64,000 bases of DNA from Candidatus Devosia phytovorans. GTDB taxonomy: Bacteria > Pseudomonadota > Alphaproteobacteria > Rhizobiales > Devosiaceae. Shown here piece after piece: positions 35,969 to 45,170 of this stretch. Location of the stretch: contig CP119312.1 of assembly GCA_029202405.1 (NCBI GenBank), positions 625,001 through 689,000 of the forward strand, read 5' to 3'. The notes under the pieces were generated by a model that did no database searches, was not told the origin of the DNA, and saw only the letters and a list, made by a program, of their open reading frames with translations. Position 1 is the stretch's first letter; the number at the start of each line of letters is the position of its first letter. Position numbers and translations under genes: made by a program.

Positions 35969-36856
35969 GTGACTGAACTAGCCCCGAACTACAACAGCCG
36001 CTCGATCAATCCTGTCACGCAGATGGACCATGACCTCTATGGTTTTTCCGCGCTGCCGCAGCGCAAGAAACTGCAGTGGCCCAATGGCGCCAGTGTCGCC
36101 ATGGCCGTGGTGGTCAACGTCGACTATGGCGATCTCGCCATCAATCCGATGAACCTGGTCGGTTTCACCCATCGCGACTACGGCACGCGTGTCGGTGTGT
36201 TTCGCTTGATGGGCATTCTCGACGCTCTGGATATCAAGGCGAGCATGCCGATCAGCGACGTGCTGCTAACGCGGACGCCACGGGTGGTGGAAGAGGCGCG
36301 CAAGCGCCGCTGGGAACTGGTCGGGCATGGCGCCAAGGTCACTCAAGCGGTGAGTTCGGCCATGAGCGAGGCCGATGAACGCACCTATCTCGAAGGCTCG
36401 CTGGCGACGATCCGCCAGACGACCGGCACGGCGCCGCGTGGCTGGCTGGGGCCCGGCAATAGCGAGTCTGCTCGCACCGTCAAGCTGCTGGCCGAGCTGG
36501 GTTATGACTATACGCTGGACTGGGGCAATGACGATCAGCCCTATGACTTCAGCGTGCCGCAGGGACGCCTGTCAGCGGTGCCCTACAGCGTCGAAACCTC
36601 CGATGCTGCGGTCATCCAGGCACAGAGTCACACACCTTGGGAGTATGCCGCGGCGCTGGAAGACCATCTCGAAACCCTGATTGCCGATGGCGAAAAGTCC
36701 GGAATGGTGATGACACTGGGGCTGCAGGCCAATGTGTCGGGTCAGCCTCTACGCGCGAAATACATCCGCAGCTTTCTCGAGCAGGCCAAGGCAAGCGGCA
36801 AAGTGTGGTTCGCGACGGCATCCGAGATCGTCGACGCCTATCGCGACCAAATTTGA
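35969..36856 (+). CDS. PuuE-like polysaccharide deacetylase-fold hydrolase, copy 2
   Basis: A 295-residue relative of copy 1, starting at a GTG with AAGGAGA eight bases before. Core motifs are AMAVVVNVDYGDLA, ELVGHGAKVTQ, GWLGPGNSESARTVKLLAELG and DWGNDDQPYDF. The conserved His (VGHG) is kept. By sequence it is only moderately similar to copy 1, so the two may have different substrates or form a heteromer. It is the last gene of the AtzG-AtzE-PuuE-PuuE unit, ten bases after copy 1. Confidence 0.8.
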   Translation: MTELAPNYNSRSINPVTQMDHDLYGFSALPQRKKLQWPNGASVAMAVVVNVDYGDLAINPMNLVGFTHRDYGTRVGVFRLMGILDALDIKASMPISDVLLTRTPRVVEEARKRRWELVGHGAKVTQAVSSAMSEADERTYLEGSLATIRQTTGTAPRGWLGPGNSESARTVKLLAELGYDYTLDWGNDDQPYDFSVPQGRLSAVPYSVETSDAAVIQAQSHTPWEYAAALEDHLETLIADGEKSGMVMTLGLQANVSGQPLRAKYIRSFLEQAKASGKVWFATASEIVDAYRDQI

Positions 36857-37084
36857 GAGGCCAACCGATCGATCGCGACTGGTTCGGCTTGGAAAACCAC
36901 TCCTCTCGGAATTCCTTGGGATATTAATTCGGGTCTTATCAGTCTCTTACCGATTGCAGGACTAGATTTACGTGCTGGTCTGAGGGCTGGGCAGGGACGG
37001 CGTGTCTCGCGCCCGGCGCTGGCAAGCCGGAATGCAGAAGCATTCTGTTGAAGCAGATGACTTCGCACAGGGCTTGCAGCGCAA

Positions 37085-40000
37085 ATGACGACAGTTTTCA
37101 CCACGCTCTTTTTCGAGCACGACTTGTGGCTGGTTAGCCTCGCTGCTGCCGTCTGCGCCGTGTCGTCCTTTGCTGGAATTGCGCTGGTTGATCGGGCGCG
37201 CAGGATTGTCGGGTCGCGCCGGGCTATCTGGATCGCTGTCGCGGCGCTGGCTGTGGGGTTTGGCATCTGGTCGACCCATTTCATTGCCATGCTGGCCTAT
37301 CGGCCTGACTTTGCCATTGGCTATGAGCCGCTGGGGACATTTTCGTCCTTGCTGATCGCCATTGTTGCCAGCGGCGTCGGCTTTGCCATGGCCGCTTACG
37401 GGACCAATGGCGCGGATCGTCTGCTGGGTGGCATTGTCGTGGGCCTCGGCATCACCGCCATGCACTATACCGGGATGAGCGCGATCGAGGTCGGCGGCGT
37501 CATCGGTTGGGACGTGGGCCTGGTGAACCTCTCCCTGTTGTTCGCAGCCGGGCTTGCGGCAATGGCGGTGATGGTGGGTGCCATCAATTCATCCCTGAGG
37601 GTCCGCTTCGGGGCGTCGGCGCTTCTGACGCTGTCGATCGTTTCGCTGCACTTCACGGCGATGGGTGCCGTTGACCTCAGCAATTGCTACGCCATTGCTT
37701 CGCTTGATGCATTGCACACGGGATGGGTGGCGACAGGCGTGGCGCTCAGCAGTGCCTTTATCCTCGGCGCTGCGCTGTTGGCATTGTTGCTCGACACAAG
37801 GGATGTGCAACGCCGGATGATGGAGTCGATGCGCCTGCACAGCCTGGCAGATGCGGCCATGGAGGGCCTCGTCATCGTGCGTGATGGCATTATCGGCGGT
37901 GCCAATGCCAGCTTTGCCATGTTGGTCGGTGCGGATCGCGAGGCGCTACTGGAGACCCCGGTCGAGCGCTATTTTTCGATCGAGATGCTGGAAAAGGCTC
38001 GTCAAGAACCGGGGCAGTTTTTTTACACGACGTTGCAGGCAGCTGATGGGCTCGCTGTCGATGTTGAACTGGTTAGCCAGCAAGCGGAACTGGAGGGCGG
38101 CACAACCGAGGTGCTGGCCATTCGCGACATTCGCGATCGGCTGGCGCAGGAAGCCGAAAGCGAACGGGCGCGCGCGGAAACTCGTGAAAGCGAGAAGCGC
38201 TTTGGCATGTTGGTTCAATCGATCACCGACTACGCCATCTATATGCTCGATCCCAATGGCCTGGTGGCAAGCTGGAATGCTGGCGCGGTGCGCAACAAAG
38301 GCTATTCCGCGCAGGAAATCATAGGCCAGTCGTTCGCGAAATTCTTCAGCATGGAGGACCAGGCTGCGGGCCTGCCCGAACTGGCAATTGCCGAAGCGCG
38401 GGAGAAGGGCAAGTTCCAGACGGAGGGTTGGCGCTATCGCAAGGACGGCTCGCGATTCTGGGCCCAGGTGATGATCGAAGCCATCCGCGATGATGAAGGC
38501 GCGCTCGTCGGTTTCGTCAAGATCACGCGCGATATCACCCGTCAGCATGAAGACGCCCAGCAGATCGAGACGGCCAAGCGCAATCTGGAGCTGTCTCTGG
38601 CGCATATGAGCCAGGGACTAGCGCTGTTTGACGCCAATGAGCGGATCGTTGTGGCCAATGGCCAGCTCAAGGATATTCTCGGCATTCCTGCGAATGTCGG
38701 GGTGAACGGGTTTGGCCTGCATGACCTGGCAAAGTTTCTGACTGGCGAGGCGACAGTCGACCCGAACCTTCTGGATGAGGCCTATGCATTGCATAGACGG
38801 TTGATCGCCGGCGAAGACAACGGCGAGATCGTCCAGGATTTCCCTGGCGGCAAGTCGATCCGCATCGTGCATCGTGATGCCGGTGACGGTGCATGGGTTT
38901 CGACTTTCGAGGACATTTCGGAACGCAAGCAGTCGGAACGCCAGATCCACTTCATGGCGCATCATGATGGCCTGACGGGCCTGCCTAATCGCGGCAGTTT
39001 CACCAATCATCTGCAGACGACGCTTGATCGGGCTGGGGATGGCCAGCGCGTGGCCGTGCTGGGCATCGACCTCGACCGCTTCAAGGAGGTCAACGACCAG
39101 TTGGGCCATGGCGTGGGTGACACGGTGCTCAAAAGCTATGCGGACCGCATTTCGAGCTCGCTGCAGGATGGTGAATTCACGGCACGCTTTGGTGGCGACG
39201 AATTCGCCGCCTTCAAGACATTCCGCACTGATGCCGAACTCTTTGCCTTTATCGAGCGGCTGGAAGCTGCAGTGGAGCGTCGGTTCCAGATCGATCGCAA
39301 CGAAGTCTCGATCGGCGCCAGCATCGGCATCGCCGTCTATCCCGACGACGGCGGGTCGGCGGAGAAACTGATCAGCAATGCCGACATGGCGATGTATCGC
39401 GCCAAGGGCAATTTGACCGAGCGCTTCTGCTTTTACGAGTCCGACATGGACGAGGCCGCTCGCGACCGACGGATTCTGGCCCGCGATCTGTGGGACGCGG
39501 TGGCCAAAGACCAACTCCTGTTGAATTTCCAGGTACAGAAGTCGGTGCAGACGGGACAGACGATCGGCTACGAGGCGCTGCTGCGCTGGCAGCATCCCGA
39601 GCGCGGCCTGGTGCCGCCAATGGACTTCATCCCGATTGCCGAAGAGTGCGGTGCCATCCTGTCGATCGGCGATTGGGTGCTCCGAATGGCTTGCCTCGAG
39701 GCGGTGCACTGGGACGACAGCATCAAGCTGGCGGTGAATATCTCGCCGGTTCAGCTTAGCAGCGCAAATCTGGTGGAAATGGTCGAACTGGCACTGACCG
39801 TTTCCGGGCTCGATCCATGGCGTCTCGAGCTGGAAGTCACCGAGAGCGCGATTATCGGCGATAAAGCGCGGGCGCTCAACACGCTGCGGCAGATCAAGGA
39901 ACTGGGCGTTACCATCGCCATCGACGATTTCGGCACCGGCTATTCCTCGCTCGAGACCCTGCGGGCCTTCCCCTTCGACAAGATCAAGCTCGATCGCAGC

Positions 40001-40216
40001 TTCATGTCGGAAGTGGAAACCAGCAAGCAGGCCAAGGCCGTCGTGCGCGCCATTCTCGAACTGGGCCGCGGTCTTGAAGTGCCGGTATTGGCCGAGGGCG
40101 TCGAAACGCCCGAACAGCTCGATTTCCTGCTGGCAGAGGGCTGCGATGAAGCGCAGGGTTATTATCTGGGCCGGCCGCAGATCATCGACCGCGATACGGT
40201 GCGCAAGGCCAGCTAG
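37085..40216 (+). CDS. MHYT-PAS-GGDEF-EAL signalling protein
   Basis: A 1043-residue c-di-GMP signalling protein. Residues 1 to about 240 are a seven-helix MHYT membrane sensor (THFIAML, MHYTGM and LHFTAM motifs), followed by PAS-like regions (about 250-360, 370-490 and 510-610), GGDEF at about 610-770 and EAL at about 790-1040. The catalytic motif GGDEF is intact near residue 703 and EAL near residue 830 (YEALLRW). Both activities are therefore possible, with one perhaps dominant. MHYT domains are thought to sense diatomic gases through metal ions. It stands alone, 228 bases from its neighbour. Confidence 0.9.
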   Translation: MTTVFTTLFFEHDLWLVSLAAAVCAVSSFAGIALVDRARRIVGSRRAIWIAVAALAVGFGIWSTHFIAMLAYRPDFAIGYEPLGTFSSLLIAIVASGVGFAMAAYGTNGADRLLGGIVVGLGITAMHYTGMSAIEVGGVIGWDVGLVNLSLLFAAGLAAMAVMVGAINSSLRVRFGASALLTLSIVSLHFTAMGAVDLSNCYAIASLDALHTGWVATGVALSSAFILGAALLALLLDTRDVQRRMMESMRLHSLADAAMEGLVIVRDGIIGGANASFAMLVGADREALLETPVERYFSIEMLEKARQEPGQFFYTTLQAADGLAVDVELVSQQAELEGGTTEVLAIRDIRDRLAQEAESERARAETRESEKRFGMLVQSITDYAIYMLDPNGLVASWNAGAVRNKGYSAQEIIGQSFAKFFSMEDQAAGLPELAIAEAREKGKFQTEGWRYRKDGSRFWAQVMIEAIRDDEGALVGFVKITRDITRQHEDAQQIETAKRNLELSLAHMSQGLALFDANERIVVANGQLKDILGIPANVGVNGFGLHDLAKFLTGEATVDPNLLDEAYALHRRLIAGEDNGEIVQDFPGGKSIRIVHRDAGDGAWVSTFEDISERKQSERQIHFMAHHDGLTGLPNRGSFTNHLQTTLDRAGDGQRVAVLGIDLDRFKEVNDQLGHGVGDTVLKSYADRISSSLQDGEFTARFGGDEFAAFKTFRTDAELFAFIERLEAAVERRFQIDRNEVSIGASIGIAVYPDDGGSAEKLISNADMAMYRAKGNLTERFCFYESDMDEAARDRRILARDLWDAVAKDQLLLNFQVQKSVQTGQTIGYEALLRWQHPERGLVPPMDFIPIAEECGAILSIGDWVLRMACLEAVHWDDSIKLAVNISPVQLSSANLVEMVELALTVSGLDPWRLELEVTESAIIGDKARALNTLRQIKELGVTIAIDDFGTGYSSLETLRAFPFDKIKLDRSFMSEVETSKQAKAVVRAILELGRGLEVPVLAEGVETPEQLDFLLAEGCDEAQGYYLGRPQIIDRDTVRKAS

Positions 40217-41244
40217 TCCGCGTTAGTGATGCGCCGGCGTGAACTGTTGCGGCCGACGATGCGCGGCGTGACGATGAACTGCTCGCTCTCGCTGCGTCCC
40301 TCGACACGTTCGATGAGCAATCGTGCAGCCTGCAGTCCCAGCAGTTCGCCGGACTGATCCACGCTGGTCAGCCGGTTCTGGGCGAAGTCGCAGAACATGG
40401 TGTTGTCATAGCCGACAATGGCCACGTCATCGGGGACGCGCAGGCCCATTTCATTGGCCACGCTGATGGCCTCGAAGGCCATGAGGTCGGTCCAGCAGAA
40501 GATGGCCTCGGGCCGCTCGGGACTTTCCAGCAGGCGGCGAATGGCCAGTTGCACATCGCGGGTCACTTGCGTGGAGCGCACGATATTGACCGCGTCGCCG
40601 CAGCCCTGGTCGATCATCTCCATGCGGTAGCCCAACTCGCGCTGGCGGACCACGGATGATGGCTGATTGGTCAGGCTGAACATGGCGATCTTGCGGAAGT
40701 CATTTCCTACCAGGTGGCGGACCACCAGGCGGGCACCGAGCTGATCGTTATTGTTGACGGTATCGAAGGGCAGGGTGCCTTCCTCATCGTGGTGGCCGAT
40801 TGCAACAAGCGGCTTGCGCTGCGCGATGTCGATCAGCGTCTCGCGGGCCTCGTTTGGGCCGATCAGGATGATGCCGTCCATCTGTCGATCGATCATCGCT
40901 TCGGTCAGGGGCTGTACCGTAATGCCAATGCCCTGCATGGCCTGATATTGCGTTCGTTCCAGCGCCGAATTCACGCCGGCAAAGATGTCGCCGAAGAAAG
41001 GATTGCGCATGTCGGGGAAGATCAGGCCGAGCGTATAGGTGCGGCCGCGCATGCCGCGAGCCGAGGCCAGCGGGCGGTAATTGAGCTTGTCCATGGAGTG
41101 GCGCACCTTGGCGCGCAGCGCGTCGCTGACGCCATAGGCATCGCGCAGGACCTTGGAAACCGCGGCAACGGACACACCCGCATCCAGCGCGACTTCGCGA
41201 ATGGTCACGCGCTGATCACGGGCCGGCGTCTTGGCGTCATTCAT
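40213..41244 (-). CDS. LacI family transcriptional regulator
   Basis: A 343-residue repressor. The LacI helix-turn-helix is at residues 12-60 (TIREVALDAGVSVAAVSKVLRD) and the periplasmic-binding-like effector domain follows. It is divergent from the GH78 rhamnosidase/CUT1 transporter operon, with 133 bases between, so it very likely represses it, responding to a sugar or oligosaccharide. Two palindromes in the intergenic region are candidate operators. It converges with the cyclic-di-GMP gene, overlapping its 3' end by four bases. Confidence 0.88.
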   Translation of the reverse strand: MNDAKTPARDQRVTIREVALDAGVSVAAVSKVLRDAYGVSDALRAKVRHSMDKLNYRPLASARGMRGRTYTLGLIFPDMRNPFFGDIFAGVNSALERTQYQAMQGIGITVQPLTEAMIDRQMDGIILIGPNEARETLIDIAQRKPLVAIGHHDEEGTLPFDTVNNNDQLGARLVVRHLVGNDFRKIAMFSLTNQPSSVVRQRELGYRMEMIDQGCGDAVNIVRSTQVTRDVQLAIRRLLESPERPEAIFCWTDLMAFEAISVANEMGLRVPDDVAIVGYDNTMFCDFAQNRLTSVDQSGELLGLQAARLLIERVEGRSESEQFIVTPRIVGRNSSRRRITNAD

Positions 41245-41313
41245 GCTGCTTCCCTCAACTGCAACCGTCTTGTCACATATTTTAGCGGCTGCCTATTGCC
41301 AACGGATCAAAAA

Positions 41314-41327
41314 TGTAGAACGCTACA
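41314..41327. promoter_or_regulatory. Candidate operator 1 between LacI and rhamnosidase genes
   Basis: TGTAGAACGCTACA, an inverted repeat of TGTAG/CTACA about the central CG. A half-copy GTAGAAC recurs at 41329-41335. LacI-type proteins favour a central CG. Confidence 0.45.
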
Positions 41328-41342
41328 CGTAGAACAGTTTAC

Positions 41343-41358
41343 AACTGGCATACCAGTT
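41343..41358. promoter_or_regulatory. Candidate operator 2 between LacI and rhamnosidase genes
   Basis: AACTGGCATACCAGTT, a perfect six-base inverted repeat with a CATA centre. It ends 20 bases before the GTG start, so a bound repressor would block the promoter. Confidence 0.5.
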
Positions 41359-41377
41359 TCTATGGGAGGATGTTCGC

Positions 41378-43753
41378 GTGTCAGACGCAGTAGTATTTCA
41401 TGACGCCAAGGGTAAGTTGTCGCGTGCCGCCTGGTCAGCCGAGATGGTGCGCCCCCAGAGCGATCGTGGTGTCGGCACGCCTGCCTCTTTCCTCCGCAAG
41501 AGTTTTTCCATCGATGCCATCAAGGGCGATGAGACGCTGCGCATCAGCGCGCTGGGTCTCTACATCTGCTTCATCAACGGTAAGCGTGTTGGCAGGGACA
41601 TCCTGACGCCCGGCTGGACCAGCTATGACGTGCGGCTGAGCTATCAGACCTATGCTGTGTCTGACCTGCTGGTGGCAGGCGAGAACACGATCGAGATCTG
41701 GCTGGCGGATGGCTGGCTGCGGTCGCAATTGATGTGGGGCAAGTTTCCGATCCACAACACCTATGGCGAGCAGACCGCTGCCATTGCGGAACTGCGTTCG
41801 GGCGATGAGCTGGTGCTTGTCACCGATGGCTCCTGGCAGAGCGGCGAGTTGCCGATCCGCAAGTCGGGCATCTATTTCGGCGAGATCTACGACGCCCGCC
41901 TTTCGGCAGAGGTGAGCGATGGCAGCGAGGCGATCAGCTTCGACGTCTCGCGCCTTGTCGCGCATGAAACGACGCCTGTCCGCGAGCTGGATGTGCTGCA
42001 GCCGGTCAAGCAATGGACCGATGCCGAAGGTCGTGTGGTCTATGACTTCGCGCAGAATGTGGGCGGCTATATCGCCTATCGCGTGCGGGGCGAAGCGGGC
42101 ACCAAGGTCAGTGTCGAACATGCCGAAGTGCTCGACAAGGACGGCAATTTCTACAACGTCAATTATCGCACGGCCGAGGCCCGCACCGAATATACGCTGG
42201 CCGGGCAGGGCGAGGAGACGTACCGTCCGCATTTCACGTTCCATGGCTTCCGCTATGCCCGCATCACCATTGAGGGCAAGGCCGAGGTCAGCGGCGTGAT
42301 ATCGGTGCCGATCAGTTCGGTGACCGAGGTCAAGTCGGGCTTTACTTCCGGCAACAAGCTGGTGGACCGGCTGTTCCTCAATACGGTCTGGTCGCAGCGT
42401 GGCAATTTTATCGAAGTGCCGACCGACTGCCCGCAGCGCGATGAGCGCCTGGGCTGGACCGGCGACGCCCAGGTGTTTGCCGGCACGGCCATGTATCTGG
42501 CCGAAGCACAGGGCTTCTTCCAGAAGTGGATGCGCGACCTGATGGTCGATCAGCGCGCCGACGGCGCGGTGCCGCATGTGGTGCCAGATCCGACGCGCCT
42601 GCAGCCTGAGCATTATCCGGGCTTTTATGGCTCGACCGGCTGGGGTGACGCCGTCTATGTCGTGCCGTGGCAGCTCTACCTGCACTATGGCGACACCGAC
42701 TTTCTGGCCGAAGCTTTGCCGGCAATGATCAAATGGGTCGATTTCGTCTGGTCGATCAGCGATGGCCCGATTGTCTCGCCGCCGCGCGAATGGGGTGATC
42801 GAGGCTTCTCCTTTGGCGACTGGCTGCAGCCCAAAGGACCGAGCGCCAAGCCGTTGCCAACCATTGGCGACGATGCTGCCGCGACGATCTATCTACATAT
42901 CGCTGCCAAGTCGGTGGCCGAGATCGCGCGTATCGTTGGTGATACTGCGACGGCTCAACGCCTTGCGACCATGGCCGAACAGGTCAGGATCGCTTTTGCC
43001 AGCGAGTTCATCACGGCCTCGGGGCGCCTGGCCTATGATGACCAGACATCCTATGCGCTCGCCATCGTGCATGACCTGATCCCGGCGGAGAAGCTTGCGG
43101 CGGCGACCCGATATTTCAAGGGCACGATCGACCGTGCGGACCGCCGCATCGGCACTGGATTCATCGGGACGCCGGCGCTGCTGCCAGCACTGGTCAAGGT
43201 GGGTGAGTGGGGCCTCGTCAGCGACGTGTTTCTGCAGGAAGAAGTCCCGGGCTGGCTCTATCAGGTCAAGATGGGCGCAACCACGATCTGGGAGCGCTGG
43301 GACGCCATCCAGGCCGATGGCTCGATCTACAATCCGCAGATGAACTCATACAACCACTATGCCTATGGCGCCGTTTGCCAGTGGCTGCTCGAAGGGGTCG
43401 CCGGCTTCCGGCCGGACGAGAAGGATCCGGCCTTCAAGACGGTGATCTTCGAGCCGATCGTCCTGCCCGAGCTGTCGCCGGTCAAGGCCCACCACGATAG
43501 TCCGGCCGGGCTGATCCGGGCGGAATGGGCGATCGAAGGCGAGGCGGTGCGCTACGAGATCGAAGTGCCGCAGGGCAGTGTTGGTGTGTTGCGCCTGGCC
43601 GAAAGCTATCGCGATGCCACGCTCGACGGGCAGCCGATTGCAGCCGGCGGCGATCAGGCGCTTACTGCTGGCAGGCATGTGGTTCATTTCAACTACACCG
43701 CACCAAAGCGCGAGGAGCGCCACAAGTCGCTGGTGAACGCCAACACGCCATAA
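41378..43753 (+). CDS. GH78 alpha-L-rhamnosidase-like enzyme
   Basis: A 791-residue glycoside hydrolase. The N-terminal beta-sandwich (residues about 1-120) is the rhamnosidase N domain and the centre is an (alpha/alpha)6 barrel. The catalytic region shows PTDCPQRDERLGWTGDAQ with the general acid Glu and TTIWERWDA with the base. There is no signal peptide, so it works in the cytoplasm on sugars imported by the adjacent transporter. The start is a GTG with GGGAGGA spaced seven bases. Substrates may be rhamnosides from plant pectin or flavonoids; the exact sugar is inferred. Confidence 0.85.
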   Translation: MSDAVVFHDAKGKLSRAAWSAEMVRPQSDRGVGTPASFLRKSFSIDAIKGDETLRISALGLYICFINGKRVGRDILTPGWTSYDVRLSYQTYAVSDLLVAGENTIEIWLADGWLRSQLMWGKFPIHNTYGEQTAAIAELRSGDELVLVTDGSWQSGELPIRKSGIYFGEIYDARLSAEVSDGSEAISFDVSRLVAHETTPVRELDVLQPVKQWTDAEGRVVYDFAQNVGGYIAYRVRGEAGTKVSVEHAEVLDKDGNFYNVNYRTAEARTEYTLAGQGEETYRPHFTFHGFRYARITIEGKAEVSGVISVPISSVTEVKSGFTSGNKLVDRLFLNTVWSQRGNFIEVPTDCPQRDERLGWTGDAQVFAGTAMYLAEAQGFFQKWMRDLMVDQRADGAVPHVVPDPTRLQPEHYPGFYGSTGWGDAVYVVPWQLYLHYGDTDFLAEALPAMIKWVDFVWSISDGPIVSPPREWGDRGFSFGDWLQPKGPSAKPLPTIGDDAAATIYLHIAAKSVAEIARIVGDTATAQRLATMAEQVRIAFASEFITASGRLAYDDQTSYALAIVHDLIPAEKLAAATRYFKGTIDRADRRIGTGFIGTPALLPALVKVGEWGLVSDVFLQEEVPGWLYQVKMGATTIWERWDAIQADGSIYNPQMNSYNHYAYGAVCQWLLEGVAGFRPDEKDPAFKTVIFEPIVLPELSPVKAHHDSPAGLIRAEWAIEGEAVRYEIEVPQGSVGVLRLAESYRDATLDGQPIAAGGDQALTAGRHVVHFNYTAPKREERHKSLVNANTP

Positions 43754-43811
43754 GACGCAGATTTCGAGTGTTTTGACCTGCCCGCATGACGGGCCTACTG
43801 GGAGGTAGACT

Positions 43812-45101
43812 ATGACGAAGACCAGACTTTTCGCCCTGATGGGGACCAGCGTGCTGGGCATGATGCTGACGGCCAATGCCGTCAATGCCCAGCAGTCCGG
43901 CTACCTGTCGTTCCTGATCGACAACGGCCCGCAGTCGGTGGCCGTGGCCGAGGCCTGGGTGGCTGCCTATACCGAGCAGAATCCCGATGTGACCATCGAC
44001 ATCGAAGTGCGTCCCGGTGGCGGTGAAGGCGACAATATCGTCAAGACGCGCCTGGCGACCGGCGCGATGGCGGACGTGTTCTTCTACAATTCCGGCTCGC
44101 TGTTCCAGGCGATCAATCCGGTGCAGAACCTGCTGCCGGTGACCAACGAGGCCTGGCAGGAAGGCATCCAGGACAGCTTCAAGACCGTCGTTTCGGCTGG
44201 CGGGGAAGTCTATGGCACGCCTTTCGCTCCGGCCATGGGCGGCGGCATCTTCTACAACAAGCCGATCTACGAAGAGCTTGGTCTCGAAATCCCCAAGAGC
44301 TGGGACGAGTTCATGGCCAATAACGAGAAGATCAAAGCGGCCGGCAAGGTTGCCGTGATCCAGACCTATGGCGAAAGCTGGACCAGCCAGCTGTTCGTCC
44401 TGGCCGATTTCTTCAACGTCCTGGCTGCCGAACCCGACTTCGCCGAGAAGTTCACCACCAATGAAGCCAAGTTCGCGACCAGCCCGGCTGCCGTAAAGGG
44501 CTTCGACCGTCTTCAAGATGTGTTCGAGGCCGGCTATCTCAATGCCGACTTTGGCGCGGCGACCTATCCCGATGGTATCCGCATGGTGGCCACCGGCGAA
44601 GGTGCGCATTATCCCATGCTGACCTTCGGCATTGGTGCCATTGCCGAAACCCAGCCGGATCATCTGCAGGATGTCGGTTTCTTTGCCCAGCCGGGCGACA
44701 GCGCCGACAGCAATGGCCTGACCACCTGGATGCCGGACTCGGTCTATATCGCCAAGACCACGGCAAGCCCGGATCTGGCCAAGGATTTTGTCGGCTTCAT
44801 CGGCTCGCCGGCCGGTTGCGATATTCGCAATGAAGCCGTCGGCGCTACCGGTCCCTATATGATCGCCGGTTGCGAACTGCCTGCCGACGTGCCGCCGGCC
44901 GTGTCCGACATGCTGCCCTATTTCCAGGAAGGCGGTCAGAACGCTCCGGCGCTCGAATTCCTGTCGCCGATCAAGGGCCCGGCCCTCGAGCAGATCACCG
45001 TCGAAGTCGGTTCGGGCATCCGTCCGGCAGCAGAAGGTGCCGCGCTTTATGATGAAGACGTGCGCAAGCAGGCTCAGCAGCTTGGCCTCGAAGGCTGGTA
45101 A
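43812..45101 (+). CDS. CUT1 sugar ABC transporter binding protein
   Basis: A 429-residue binding protein with a Sec signal peptide (residues 1-25, ending AQQ). It is a SBP_bac_1-type sugar-binding protein (YNKPIYEELGLEIPKSWDE, and GTPFAPAMGGGIFYN). GGAGG precedes the ATG. It is followed by a stem-loop and then the permeases, and lies 58 bases after the rhamnosidase gene. The ligand is probably a rhamnose-containing oligosaccharide. Confidence 0.9.
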   Translation: MTKTRLFALMGTSVLGMMLTANAVNAQQSGYLSFLIDNGPQSVAVAEAWVAAYTEQNPDVTIDIEVRPGGGEGDNIVKTRLATGAMADVFFYNSGSLFQAINPVQNLLPVTNEAWQEGIQDSFKTVVSAGGEVYGTPFAPAMGGGIFYNKPIYEELGLEIPKSWDEFMANNEKIKAAGKVAVIQTYGESWTSQLFVLADFFNVLAAEPDFAEKFTTNEAKFATSPAAVKGFDRLQDVFEAGYLNADFGAATYPDGIRMVATGEGAHYPMLTFGIGAIAETQPDHLQDVGFFAQPGDSADSNGLTTWMPDSVYIAKTTASPDLAKDFVGFIGSPAGCDIRNEAVGATGPYMIAGCELPADVPPAVSDMLPYFQEGGQNAPALEFLSPIKGPALEQITVEVGSGIRPAAEGAALYDEDVRKQAQQLGLEGW

Positions 45102-45120
45102 TCGTCTCTGACCATGCAGA

Positions 45121-45148
45121 GGCTTCGGAGGGTTTGCTCTCCGAAGCC
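45121..45148 (+). other. Intercistronic stem-loop between binding protein and permease genes
   Basis: A perfect ten-bp stem (45121-45130 with 45139-45148) with an eight-base loop and no T run. It probably stabilises the upstream transcript, as in the importer at 24004. Confidence 0.7.
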
Positions 45149-45170
45149 ACAACGCATTACGAGGTTTTCC

